Shown one piece after another: positions 1 through 7,043 of a stretch of DNA of 15,488 bases. The DNA comes from 2-12-FULL-60-25 sp964638165. Its GTDB lineage: Bacteria; Patescibacteriota; Patescibacteriia; 2-12-FULL-60-25. Location of the stretch: the NCBI GenBank assembly GCA_964638165.1, contig CAZWYJ010000024.1:1-15488 (forward strand), in the 5' to 3' direction. Under the pieces are notes generated by a model that saw nothing but the letters and a program-made list of their open reading frames with translations, did not search any database and was not told where the DNA came from. A program made the translations under genes and the position numbers. Positions within the stretch are counted from its first letter, which is position 1; each line of letters starts with the position of its first letter.

Positions 1-15
1 CCCCACGCCCTTCGT

Positions 16-1875
16 ATGACTATCCACGAACTCCGTCAGAAATTTCTCGACTTCTTCAAAGAGAAGGGGCATTCCATTATTCCTTCTGCTTCGCTTTTGC
101 CGGAAAATGATCCGAGCGTGCTTTTCAATACGGCCGGAATGCAGCCACTCGTTCCGTATCTCAAGGGCGAACCGCATCCAATGGGAACGCGCTTGGCGGA
201 TGCGCAGAAGTGCTTGCGGACCGGCGATATTGACGAAGTTGGAGATAATCGCCACCTCACATTTTTCGAGATGCTTGGGAATTGGTCACTTGGGGATTAC
301 TTCAAGGAAGAGTCTATCGCGTGGTCATTTGAATTCCTCACATCTAAAGAGTGGCTTGGTATTGATCCGAAGAAGATCTACGTGACCGTTTTTGAAGGGG
401 ATGGCGATGCGCCGCGGGATGAAACCTCGATTGGTATCTGGCAGGCGCAGTATGAGGTCAAGGGAGTTGTTGCGGAGGTTGGCGCGGCGGAAAAGGACGA
501 GCCCGCGGCCGGAGACGGTGTGCGCATCTTCGCCTATCCGAAAGCGAAGAACTGGTGGCCCGGTGCAATGACAAAGGGGCTCTGTGGTCCGGATACGGAG
601 ATTTTTTACGACACGGGTCTTCCGCATGATCCGTCTTTCGGGCCGGTGTGTCATCCGAATTGCGATTGTGGGCGATTTGTGGAGATTTGGAATAATGTCT
701 TCATGCAGTTTAATCGGACGGAAGAGGGCGGAGTCCTTGAGACCTTGCCGAAGCAGAATGTGGATACCGGCATGGGCTTGGAGCGGACGTCCGCCGTACT
801 CAATGGCTTCTCCTCGGTCTACGATCTCGACGTTTTCCAGGTGATGTTCCGTGGCATTGAGTCGCTGTGCGATGCGAGGTACGGGTCATCAGACGAGTCC
901 ACGGATCGTTCCATGCGCATCATGGCGGACCATATCCGTTCTGCGGTATTTGCCATTGCGGACGGCGCGGTTCCATCCAATGTCCAGCAGGGGTACGTGA
1001 TCCGGCGCCTCCTCCGTCGCGCAATCCGCGAAGGCCGTCGTATCGGTATCACGGAACAATTCTGCGGGGCGATCGCGAACGTCATCATCGGCGAATTCGG
1101 CGTGCACTACCGCGAACTTGAAACGAAACGTGCGGAGATTATCGCGGAGATCGTTAAAGAAGAGGAGAAGTTCGGGAAGACGGTCGCGAATGGCATGAAG
1201 GAGTTGGAGAAGATTTTGGAGAAAGGATTTATGTCGAGTGAGCAGGCATTTGTGTTGTACTCGACATACGGCTTTCCGCTTGAACTTACGGAAGAGATTG
1301 TCCGCGAGCGCGGGGGCTTGGTGGATCATGAGGCGTTCAAGGCGGAATTCGAGAAGCATCAGGAGCTCTCCCGCACGGCATCAGCCGGCATGTTCAAAGG
1401 TGGACTGCAGGATACGTCGGAGGCGAGTGCGCGCCTGCATACGGCTACGCATCTGCTCCATGCCGCGCTTCGTAAGGTGCTTGGGCTCCATGTTCAGCAA
1501 AAGGGGTCGAATATCACCCCGGAGCGTTTACGTTTCGATTTCTCGCATCCAGACAAGATGACTCCGGAGCAGATCAAGGAAGTTGAGGATCTTGTGAACG
1601 AGGCGATCAAGCGGGATCTTCCGATCATCTGCCAGCACATGGCTGTTCACGAGGCGGAGTCATCCGGTGCCCTCGGGTTCTTCAAAGAGAAGTATGAGAA
1701 TCTTCCGAGTTTGAGCGTGTATCAGGTGGGGGAGGATGCCGAATGGTTCAGTAAGGAGATCTGCGGAGGCCCGCATGCGAACCGCACGGGTGAGCTCGGA
1801 TCATTCAAGATCCAGAAGGAAGAGGCCTCGTCCGCAGGCATTCGCCGTATAAAGGCCGTTATCGGGGCATCATAA
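16..1875 (+). CDS. alaS: Alanyl-tRNA synthetase, short form without C-Ala domain
   Basis: Cytoplasmic class II synthetase that charges tRNA-Ala with alanine and hydrolyses mischarged Ser/Gly-tRNA-Ala. The 619-residue protein has the N-terminal catalytic core (FNTAGMQPLVPYL at 38-50; motif 2 region RTGDIDEVGDNRHLTFFEM at about 68-86; motif 3 DTGMGLER at 250-257). A cysteine-rich insert (CHPNCDC) precedes the conserved VEIWNNVFMQFNR stretch. The editing domain is present with its zinc ligands H475-x3-H479 and C583-x3-H587. The protein stops about 30 residues after the last ligand, so the C-terminal oligomerisation/tRNA-elbow domain (C-Ala) of the usual ~870-residue enzyme is absent. The start is ATG at 16; only 15 upstream bases are visible and they hold no Shine-Dalgarno. 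Identity is very secure. Confidence 0.97.
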   Translation: MTIHELRQKFLDFFKEKGHSIIPSASLLPENDPSVLFNTAGMQPLVPYLKGEPHPMGTRLADAQKCLRTGDIDEVGDNRHLTFFEMLGNWSLGDYFKEESIAWSFEFLTSKEWLGIDPKKIYVTVFEGDGDAPRDETSIGIWQAQYEVKGVVAEVGAAEKDEPAAGDGVRIFAYPKAKNWWPGAMTKGLCGPDTEIFYDTGLPHDPSFGPVCHPNCDCGRFVEIWNNVFMQFNRTEEGGVLETLPKQNVDTGMGLERTSAVLNGFSSVYDLDVFQVMFRGIESLCDARYGSSDESTDRSMRIMADHIRSAVFAIADGAVPSNVQQGYVIRRLLRRAIREGRRIGITEQFCGAIANVIIGEFGVHYRELETKRAEIIAEIVKEEEKFGKTVANGMKELEKILEKGFMSSEQAFVLYSTYGFPLELTEEIVRERGGLVDHEAFKAEFEKHQELSRTASAGMFKGGLQDTSEASARLHTATHLLHAALRKVLGLHVQQKGSNITPERLRFDFSHPDKMTPEQIKEVEDLVNEAIKRDLPIICQHMAVHEAESSGALGFFKEKYENLPSLSVYQVGEDAEWFSKEICGGPHANRTGELGSFKIQKEEASSAGIRRIKAVIGAS

Positions 1876-1945
1876 GGGCGGGGTCATATCGCCCAATCGG
1901 TCGGTGTATTGTCATCGTGAGGAGTTTTTTGATTGGCACCCATGT

Positions 1946-1974
1946 TTGATTTTTTTGACGTTCTTGTCTATGAT
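1946..1974 (+). promoter_or_regulatory. Probable sigma-70-type promoter for lemA-TPM
   Basis: A -35-like TTGATT (1946-1951) is followed after 17 bases by a -10-like TATGAT (1969-1974). The predicted transcription start near 1981 falls just before the hairpin at 1987-2007 and about 43 bases before the lemA start. A nearby TTGACG (1955-1960) has no -10 at the right distance. The 148-base gap 1876-2023 otherwise holds a weak GGGCG/CGCCC hairpin right after alaS and no convincing gene. Confidence 0.5.
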
Positions 1975-1986
1975 CGCGTTGCTGAA

Positions 1987-2007
1987 ATGACGGAATTTCT
2001 CCGTCAT
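1987..2007 (+). promoter_or_regulatory. Hairpin in the lemA 5' leader
   Basis: ATGACGGA (1987-1994) pairs perfectly with TCCGTCAT (2000-2007) around a five-base loop. It would be at the extreme 5' end of the lemA mRNA, six bases before the GGAGG ribosome-binding site (2013-2017). It has no following T-run, so it is not a terminator. It could stabilise the mRNA or modulate initiation; its role is inferred only from position. Confidence 0.45.
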
Positions 2008-2023
2008 GGATTGGAGGTAGTTC

Positions 2024-2629
2024 GTGGGAAAAACAGCAAGCGTTCTTTTCATCGTCCTAGGAATCTTCGCCGTCATTGGCATCGGTGGTTGCTCGGTCGT
2101 CTTGAGTGGCTACAATGGTGCGATTTCTGCGCGCAATGCTTCGGATAGGCAGTTCGCCAATCTCGAGAGCGTGATCCAGCGTCGCAGTGATCTGGTCCCC
2201 CAGCTCGTCAGTGTCGTCAAAGGCAATGCGAACTACGAGAAGGCCACGCTCGAGTCCGTCACGCAGGCACGCACCGCGGCAACGCAGATCAAGCTCACGG
2301 CGGATGATTTGAGCGATCCGGCCAAGATGCAACGTTTCATGGAGGCGCAGGACCAGCTCAAGGGGGCGCTTTCTCGGTTGCTCGCAACAGTCGAGAACTA
2401 CCCCGAACTCAAGGCGACTCAGGGCTTCATCGAGCTCCAGGCCCAGTTGGAAGGTACGGAGAACCGGATCAATGAAGAGCGGATGAAGTACAACGCGTCC
2501 GTTCAGGCATTGAATAATGCGCTCCAGCTCTTTCCCTCGAGCATCGGTGCCGGATTCGCTGGCATTGCTCCGCGTCGGCCGTTCGAGGCTTCGGAGTCGG
2601 CTCACGCCGTTCCGGAGGTGAAGTTCTAA
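2024..2629 (+). CDS. lemA: LemA family membrane protein
   Basis: A 201-residue LemA-family protein. One N-terminal hydrophobic segment (about residues 5-28) is followed by a long helical, probably outward-facing domain. Family hallmarks are SGYNGAISARN, then RRSDLVPQLVSVVKG, ATLESVTQAR and the later ERMKYNASVQALNNALQLFP motif. The hydrophobic segment ends in IGGC (Cys23), so it may be a lipoprotein signal, but the lipobox is imperfect. The start is GTG at 2024, supported by GGAGG at 2013-2017 with ideal spacing. It overlaps the next gene by one base (TAATG), so the two are translationally coupled. LemA proteins often sit beside TPM-domain proteins; their biochemical role is poorly defined. 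The family call is firm, the function is not. Confidence 0.93.
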   Translation: MGKTASVLFIVLGIFAVIGIGGCSVVLSGYNGAISARNASDRQFANLESVIQRRSDLVPQLVSVVKGNANYEKATLESVTQARTAATQIKLTADDLSDPAKMQRFMEAQDQLKGALSRLLATVENYPELKATQGFIELQAQLEGTENRINEERMKYNASVQALNNALQLFPSSIGAGFAGIAPRRPFEASESAHAVPEVKF

Positions 2630-3396
2630 TGCCCTGTCGGGTCCTCGTGTGGGTTCTGCGCTGTCTCGTTTTTTGCATCGTCGGATACCTCCCGCTGACA
2701 GCGTACGCATCGCCTATCTTCCCGAAGCCCGAAAGCTTTGTTACGGATACGGCGAGTCTCATTGCTCCGGCTGACCGCACGACGCTCGAGTCGGAGCTGA
2801 AGGCGCTGGAGAAGGAGACGGGCTGGGAGGTCTGGGTTGTCACGATCCGGACGCTCGAGGGCATAACCATCGAGCGCTATGCCCAGGACTTCTTCGAGCA
2901 GAACGGTATCGGCAAAAAGGAGAAGAATAACGGCGTTCTCCTCATCCTCGCCAGGCAGGAACGCAAGGTGCGGATCCATACCGGGTACCATGCCGAGAGC
3001 GTGATCCCGGACGCTGTCGCCAAGCGCATCATCACGCAGATCATCGCACCGAAGACCAAGGCCGAGGATTGGTCCGGAGGCCTTAGCGACGGCACGCGTG
3101 AGATCATTCGCCGAGTACGAAATGCCCACGAGCACCCTGATAAGATCGCGGAGCAAGTCGCGGAGGGTGGTGAGGAAGGATTGAGCGACGGAGTCATCCT
3201 CTTCATTATCATTTTTGTCATTATCATCCTCCTCCTCATGATCTTCGTTTTCAAAATGGGTTCTCAAGGGGGTGGTGGGCATTCCTCCTATTCTTCTTCC
3301 GGCTCCTCCGGCGGTTGGAGTAGCGGAGGTGGAGGTGGTAGTTGGGGTGGCGGTGGCGGATCGTCTGGCGGCGGAGGTGCCAGCGGCGGTTGCTAG
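2629..3396 (+). CDS. TPM domain (YgcG-like) membrane-anchored protein
   Basis: A 255-residue exported protein. It has a signal peptide (cleavage plausible after AYA, residue 27) and a TPM domain at about 36-165 (FVTDTASLIAPADRTTLE, WEVWVVTI, NNGVLLILA, VRIHTGY). A strongly hydrophobic membrane segment lies at about 189-208, and a Gly/Ser-rich tail fills 210-255, as is typical of YgcG/TPM proteins. The tail ends in Cys. The domain is predicted outside the cell, with the Gly-rich tail in the cytoplasm if only one segment spans. The ATG at 2629 shares a base with the lemA stop and has GGAGGTG at 2614-2620. TPM domains have been linked to phosphatase activity and, in photosynthetic organisms, photosystem II repair; here an envelope role with LemA is the most that can be inferred. 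Confidence 0.9.
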   Translation: MPCRVLVWVLRCLVFCIVGYLPLTAYASPIFPKPESFVTDTASLIAPADRTTLESELKALEKETGWEVWVVTIRTLEGITIERYAQDFFEQNGIGKKEKNNGVLLILARQERKVRIHTGYHAESVIPDAVAKRIITQIIAPKTKAEDWSGGLSDGTREIIRRVRNAHEHPDKIAEQVAEGGEEGLSDGVILFIIIFVIIILLLMIFVFKMGSQGGGGHSSYSSSGSSGGWSSGGGGGSWGGGGGSSGGGGASGGC

Positions 3397-3434
3397 AAGT
3401 GCGTTCTTTCTTAAAATGGCAAATAGCCTTCCTC

Positions 3435-3475
3435 GGCCCTGTTCGCGCGCGTGCGTGGACAGGGTCTTTTGTTTT
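3435..3475 (+). terminator. Intrinsic terminator after lemA-TPM
   Basis: GGCCCTGT (3435-3442) pairs with ACAGGGTC (3459-3466), one G-U pair included, and a T-rich tract (TTTTGTTTT, 3467-3475) follows. The 16-base GC-rich loop may pair further. It separates the lemA-TPM unit from the ribosomal operon promoter 14 bases downstream. Confidence 0.8.
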
Positions 3476-3488
3476 CTGACATCCGCAC

Positions 3489-3517
3489 TTGACGAAAGGC
3501 TGCACGGGACGTATCAT
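3489..3517 (+). promoter_or_regulatory. Promoter of the infA-rpsI operon
   Basis: TTGACG (3489-3494) and TATCAT (3512-3517) are separated by exactly 17 bases, a near-consensus housekeeping promoter directly after a terminator. The predicted start near 3524 gives a leader of about 29 bases before infA, without a Shine-Dalgarno. The leader holds two similar blocks, GCCATTCCATACAA and GCATTCCGTATAA, of unknown meaning. Confidence 0.8.
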
Positions 3518-3552
3518 TTTCGCCATTCCATACAAGCATTCCGTATAAATTC

Positions 3553-3789
3553 ATGAATATCCACGCTGACAAGCCCTCTACGAAAGATTTCCTTGTCGTA
3601 AAAGGGGTCGTAGAGGAGAATCTGCCGGCCACGACCTTCCGAGTCAAGCTCGAGAATGGCCAGGATATTTTGTGTCATTTATCAGGAAAATTAAGGAAAC
3701 ATCGCATTCGACTGACTCCGGGGGACGACGTCCAGATCGAGATCAGCCCGTACGATTTGACAAAAGGACGAATTATCTATAGATTCTAG
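3553..3789 (+). CDS. infA: Translation initiation factor IF-1
   Basis: A 78-residue OB-fold protein that binds the 30S A site during initiation. It matches IF-1 along its length: VVKGVVEENLPATTFRVKLENG, then CHLSGKLRKHRIRLTPGD, and the closing SPYDLTKGRIIYRF. The N-terminus carries about seven extra residues compared with the usual MAKED start. ATG at 3553 is the only sensible start; no Shine-Dalgarno lies upstream. It is the first gene of the operon. In many bacteria infA follows secY-adk-map; here the upstream neighbour is an unrelated terminated unit. Confidence 0.97.
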   Translation: MNIHADKPSTKDFLVVKGVVEENLPATTFRVKLENGQDILCHLSGKLRKHRIRLTPGDDVQIEISPYDLTKGRIIYRF

Positions 3790-3852
3790 TCCACATTAAG
3801 CAGGTTTCTTGGCTTGTGTATATCTCGCACGTCCTTAAGTACACCGCATCTC

Positions 3853-3969
3853 ATGAAAGTCCGATCATCCGTAAAGCCCATGTGTCGCGATTGCCAGGTT
3901 GTTCGCCGAAACAACCGTATTGTCGTGATCTGTAAAAAGAATCCTCGTCATAAGCAGCGTCAAGGGTAG
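3853..3969 (+). CDS. rpmJ: 50S ribosomal protein L36 (bL36)
   Basis: A 38-residue reading frame beginning MKVRSSVKPMCRDC and ending NPRHKQRQG, the standard bL36 length and ends. The zinc-ribbon ligands are Cys11, Cys14, Cys27 and His33, so this is the zinc-binding type. It binds 23S rRNA in the large subunit. It lies between infA and rpsM as in the classical order, 63 bases after infA. The start is ATG at 3853 with no Shine-Dalgarno. Confidence 0.97.
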   Translation: MKVRSSVKPMCRDCQVVRRNNRIVVICKKNPRHKQRQG

Positions 3970-3977
3970 TTAGAGGC

Positions 3978-4013
3978 TGGTGGCGCGGGATCGTTTTGCA
4001 TCCCATGCCACCA
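3978..4013 (+). promoter_or_regulatory. Strong hairpin upstream of rpsM (candidate ribosomal-protein control element)
   Basis: TGGTGGC (3978-3984) pairs with GCCACCA (4007-4013), and after a two-base internal mismatch GGGAT (3987-3991) pairs with ATCCC (4000-4004) around loop CGTTTTGC. No T-run follows, so a terminator is unlikely. The loop's TTGC could pair with GCAA at 4024-4027 to form a small pseudoknot. In E. coli, S4 represses the rpsM operon through a leader pseudoknot at this same place; equivalence here is inference from position. Confidence 0.5.
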
Positions 4014-4063
4014 ATCTTTAGCCGCAATGTTATCCCGGCTGATTGGTCCCATTCTCTACATCT

Positions 4064-4450
4064 ATGGCTCGTATCGCAGGAGTTGCACTCCCAGCACAGA
4101 AGCGCATTGATATTGCGCTGACCTATATTTACGGCATCGGCCGCACATCCGCGAAGCATATCGTGGAATCTGCAGGTTTGGATGTCCAGACCCGCGTGAA
4201 AGATTTGACGCCGGATCAAGAGGACAAGCTTCGTGCTATCGTCGAAAAGACGTATAGGGTCGAGGGTGACTTGAAGCGCGAAGTCATGGGAAACATCAAG
4301 CGACTAAAGGAAGTCCAGTGCTACCGTGGTATTCGCCATTCTCGTGGACTGCCGGTTCGCGGACAGCGCACGAAGACGAACAATCGAACTGTTCGCGGAA
4401 ATGTTCGGCGCACGATGGGATCCGGTAAGCGTAAACTCGAGAAGACCTAA
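4064..4450 (+). CDS. rpsM: 30S ribosomal protein S13 (uS13)
   Basis: A 128-residue uS13 of the small-subunit head. It begins MARIAGVALPAQKRIDIALT, followed by YGIGRTSAKHI, the helix-two-turn-helix region, and CYRGIRHSRGLPVRGQRTKTN before a basic C-terminal tail that contacts tRNA and rRNA. A TTG 21 bases upstream extends the frame, but the invariant MARIAG N-terminus marks ATG 4064. T precedes the ATG and there is no Shine-Dalgarno. It follows the hairpin at 3978-4013 and is three bases before the first candidate rpsK start. Confidence 0.97.
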   Translation: MARIAGVALPAQKRIDIALTYIYGIGRTSAKHIVESAGLDVQTRVKDLTPDQEDKLRAIVEKTYRVEGDLKREVMGNIKRLKEVQCYRGIRHSRGLPVRGQRTKTNNRTVRGNVRRTMGSGKRKLEKT

Positions 4451-4453
4451 ACG

Positions 4454-4891
4454 ATGACCATGTCTACTATGACGGAACAGAAGGAACAAAAGTCCGGAAA
4501 AACGGCTACCACACGTTCGCGACGCAATAAGAAGGCGCAACGCCACGTTTCGATCGGCAACGCATACATTCAAGCGACGTATAATAATACGATCGTGACT
4601 TTGTCGGACGCGGATGGAAATGTCCTCTCCTGGTCAAGTGCGGGTCATTGTGGTTTTCGTGGCCCAAAGAAGGCGACTCCGTATGCCGCATCAGTCATCG
4701 TGAAGAGCGTGATTGATAAGGCGGAAGCATTCGGCTTGAAGGAAGTGCACGTGCTGGTGAAGGGCGTCGGGCAGGGTCGCGAGAGCGCTGTTCGCGCTTT
4801 GAATGCGAACGGACTGAATGTGCTTTCGATTCGGGACATGACCCCGATTCCTCATAATGGCTGTCGGCCTCCGCGACCGCGCCGCGTCTAA
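4454..4891 (+). CDS. rpsK: 30S ribosomal protein S11 (uS11)
   Basis: uS11 of the small-subunit platform, up to 145 residues against about 130 usually. The core is plain: NAYIQATYNNTIVTLSDADGN, then WSSAGHCGFRGPKKATPYAA, GVGQGRESAVRAL and the closing PHNGCRPPRPRRV. Three ATGs compete at 4454, 4460 and 4469. The last would give 140 residues and is preceded by T like most starts in this operon, so the true N-terminus is uncertain by up to five residues. The first 30 or so residues are a basic, Lys/Thr/Arg-rich extension. Confidence 0.96.
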   Translation: MTMSTMTEQKEQKSGKTATTRSRRNKKAQRHVSIGNAYIQATYNNTIVTLSDADGNVLSWSSAGHCGFRGPKKATPYAASVIVKSVIDKAEAFGLKEVHVLVKGVGQGRESAVRALNANGLNVLSIRDMTPIPHNGCRPPRPRRV

Positions 4892-4911
4892 TTGTTTTTG
4901 CCTCTTGCTGT

Positions 4912-5526
4912 ATGAAGATGAAACTGACTGCAAAGATGTCTCGCCGTGAAGGCGTCAATCTCGATGGACGCGAGAAAATTGATCGTATCCTCGCAAAACG
5001 TCCATATGCTCCGGGCGTTCATGGTCCGAAGAGTCGGACGCGATTGACGGACTACGGGAAGCAGCTTCGTGAGAAGCAGAAGTGCCGACGGATTTACGGA
5101 ATGGCCGAGCGCCAGTTCCGCAATCTCTTTGATGAGATGACGAAGCGTCGTGGAGATACGGGCGAGCAATTCGTACGCGCGTTGGAGAGCCGTCTCGATA
5201 ACGTGATCTTCCGTTCCGGCTTTGCAAAGACTCGCGCCATGGCACGTCAGTTCGTCGGGCACGCGATGTTCGATGTGAATGACCAGAAGGTGAATATTCC
5301 AAGTTTTCGCGTGAAGTCAGGTGATATTATCCGCATTCGTGCGAATAAACAGAACAAGGGTCCGTGGAAGGATTTGGCGGAGCGCGTCAAGACGCATCAA
5401 TTGCCGTCTTGGATTACAACGGATCCGAAGGAGTTTACGATCAAGGTGACCGGGGGGCTTAGCGAGGACGAGTTGAAACAGCAGCCATTCGATACAAAGC
5501 TTATTGTTGAGTTCTACTCACGCTAA
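4912..5526 (+). CDS. rpsD: 30S ribosomal protein S4 (uS4), form without N-terminal zinc site
   Basis: A 204-residue uS4, a primary 16S rRNA binder and in several bacteria an operon repressor. Recognisable parts are YAPGVHGPKSRTRLTDYG, then QLREKQKCRRIYGMAERQF and the S4 RNA-binding domain (LESRLDNVIFRSGFAKTRAMARQFVGH). The frame ends VEFYSR. The usual N-terminal segment with clustered zinc-binding cysteines is replaced by a short stretch with none; the only cysteine is in EKQKCRR. The gene lies 20 bases after rpsK with no Shine-Dalgarno and a T before ATG 4912. Confidence 0.96.
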   Translation: MKMKLTAKMSRREGVNLDGREKIDRILAKRPYAPGVHGPKSRTRLTDYGKQLREKQKCRRIYGMAERQFRNLFDEMTKRRGDTGEQFVRALESRLDNVIFRSGFAKTRAMARQFVGHAMFDVNDQKVNIPSFRVKSGDIIRIRANKQNKGPWKDLAERVKTHQLPSWITTDPKEFTIKVTGGLSEDELKQQPFDTKLIVEFYSR

Positions 5527-5545
5527 CGTTCATTCATTACGCGCT

Positions 5546-6289
5546 ATGGAGTCACTCCTTCTTCCATCCAAGATTCGCTATGCGACCGGCGAACGCCCTC
5601 ACGAGGGTTTCCTTACGGTCGAGCCATGTTCTCCGGGGTATGGTACGACGATCGGAAATGCCCTTCGTCGGGTTTTACTGTCTTCTTTGCCGGGTGCTGC
5701 GGTCACGGCTGTTAAAATCAAGGGAGTTGATCATGAGTTTTCGACAATTGATCATGTGAAGGAGGACGTTGTCGAAATCATTCTCAACTTAAAGGCGCTT
5801 CGCATGAAGCTCTTTTCCGAAGAGCCCGTGAAGATATTTTTGAAGGCTTCCGGAGAAACATCGGTAACAGCCGAGTCGTTCGAAGCGAATTCCGCCGTTG
5901 AGATTGTTAATTCGGATCACGTTATTTGTACGCTCACGGACAAGAAGGCGAGTATCGAATTGGAAGTGACGATTGGTCCGGGGCGCGGATACCGGACGAC
6001 GGAGGATCGGGCAAAGGACAAGTTGGAGCTTGGGAATATCGCCATTGATGCGCTGTACAGTCCTGTCTTGAACGTTTCGTACAAGGTGGAGGCGACGCGC
6101 GTCGGCGAGAAAACCGACTACGATAAGCTCGTTCTTCGTGTGGAGACGGATGGAACGATTGATGCGAAGGAAGCGATTACGCAGTCCGTCAAGATCCTTA
6201 TGGATCACTTTAGTTTATTGACACAGCCGGATATGGCCGAAGCGGAAGAAGCGACGGACAGTAAGGCTGAAAGTGAAGAAATCTTGTAA
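5546..6289 (+). CDS. rpoA: RNA polymerase alpha subunit, N-terminal domain only
   Basis: A 247-residue alpha subunit, against about 310-330 in most bacteria. The assembly/dimerisation domain is complete: GFLTVEPCSPGYGTTIGNALRRVLLSSLPG, then KIKGVDHEFSTIDHVKEDVVEI, GRGYRTTEDR, a region ending SPVLNVSYKVEATRVGEKTDYDKL, and EAITQSVKILMDHF. After a short acidic tail (AEAEEATDSKAESEEIL) the frame stops. rplQ begins nine bases later, so there is no room for the C-terminal domain that binds UP elements and activators. An upstream TTG at 5504 extends into rpsD; the conserved start and a preceding T favour ATG 5546, 19 bases after rpsD. Confidence 0.95.
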   Translation: MESLLLPSKIRYATGERPHEGFLTVEPCSPGYGTTIGNALRRVLLSSLPGAAVTAVKIKGVDHEFSTIDHVKEDVVEIILNLKALRMKLFSEEPVKIFLKASGETSVTAESFEANSAVEIVNSDHVICTLTDKKASIELEVTIGPGRGYRTTEDRAKDKLELGNIAIDALYSPVLNVSYKVEATRVGEKTDYDKLVLRVETDGTIDAKEAITQSVKILMDHFSLLTQPDMAEAEEATDSKAESEEIL

Positions 6290-6297
6290 CCACTACT

Positions 6298-6651
6298 ATG
6301 CGACACCGGAAGAATAAAAAGACCCTCGATCGGTCCAATGGTCCACGCGAAGCGCTCATTCGAGGGCTCGCCACGTCTGTTGTGCTTTACGAGAACGTGA
6401 ATACCACCCTGGCAAAGGCCAAGGTTGTTCGTCCGTTCGTCGAAAAGCTCATCACGGCCGGACGTCGGAAGACTCTTGATTCCCGCCGAAACCTCCAGAA
6501 GGTCCTCATGGTTGAGTCTGCGGTGAACAAGGTGCTTGAGGAGCTCGGTCCGCGATACGCGAATCGGCCGGGTGGATATACGCGTATTATTAAGCTTGGT
6601 CGTCGCAAGGGGGATGGTGCGGAGATCGCGCAGATTCAATTGGTTAAGTAA
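6298..6651 (+). CDS. rplQ: 50S ribosomal protein L17 (bL17)
   Basis: A 117-residue bL17, close to the standard bacterial core length. It opens MRHRKNKKTLDRSNGPREAL, followed by RGLATSVVLYENVNTTLAKA and a C-terminal GGYTRIIKLGRRKGDGAEIAQIQLV, all signature segments. It binds 23S rRNA near the exit tunnel. It lies eight bases after rpoA, the classical order, and is followed four bases later by rplM. Confidence 0.97.
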   Translation: MRHRKNKKTLDRSNGPREALIRGLATSVVLYENVNTTLAKAKVVRPFVEKLITAGRRKTLDSRRNLQKVLMVESAVNKVLEELGPRYANRPGGYTRIIKLGRRKGDGAEIAQIQLVK

Positions 6652-6655
6652 ACGT

Positions 6656-7039
6656 ATGGCATGGAAAAAACAAGTTGGAATGCCGAAGATCGAACGGAAG
6701 CACCACGTGATTGACGTGGAAGGCAAGGTCGTCGGACGCATCGCGAGCCAGATTGCCAAGCTTTTGCAGGGCAAGCAAAAGGCGACGTATGTCCCGCATA
6801 TTGACGCCGGGGATTTTGTTGAAGTTTTAAACGCGAGCAAGATCGTGTTCACCGGAAAGAAGTGGGAGCAGAAGAAGCACTACCATTCCTCGAACAGGCC
6901 GGGAGGCATTAAGGCTGTTGGAATGGATACGCTCCGCGCCACGAAGCCGGAAGAGATTTTGAAGCATGCGGTTCGCTACATGCTCCCGAAGAATAAGCAA
7001 CAGTCAGAGCGCATGAAGCGTCTCAAGATCAGCGCATAA
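6656..7039 (+). CDS. rplM: 50S ribosomal protein L13 (uL13), C-terminally short
   Basis: A 127-residue uL13 against about 142-145 usually. It has HVIDVEGKVVGRIASQIAKLLQGK, then DFVEVLNASKIVFTGKKWEQK, YHSSNRPGG and a closing KHAVRYMLPKNK. It ends at LKISA, where the common form continues with a VYAG-EHPHAAQQP-type tail, so that tail is missing. The frame is open further upstream inside rplQ, but ATG 6656 is the natural start. rplM-rpsI is a conserved pair in bacteria, here appended to the alpha operon. Confidence 0.96.
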   Translation: MAWKKQVGMPKIERKHHVIDVEGKVVGRIASQIAKLLQGKQKATYVPHIDAGDFVEVLNASKIVFTGKKWEQKKHYHSSNRPGGIKAVGMDTLRATKPEEILKHAVRYMLPKNKQQSERMKRLKISA

Positions 7040-7043
7040 TTGT

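Noticed and set aside
1933..2148. A 71-residue plus-strand frame across the lemA promoter and 5' end
   Set aside because: It overlaps the promoter, hairpin and lemA coding sequence in another frame, and its protein resembles nothing known.
2057..2710. A 217-residue minus-strand frame opposite lemA
   Set aside because: It is an antisense shadow of a well-supported gene, rich in Arg and His as expected from the complementary frame.
4043..4063. An upstream TTG start for rpsM
   Set aside because: It adds seven residues before the invariant MARIAG N-terminus of uS13.
5504..5545. An upstream TTG start for rpoA
   Set aside because: It lies within the rpsD coding end and adds 14 residues not expected in alpha subunits.
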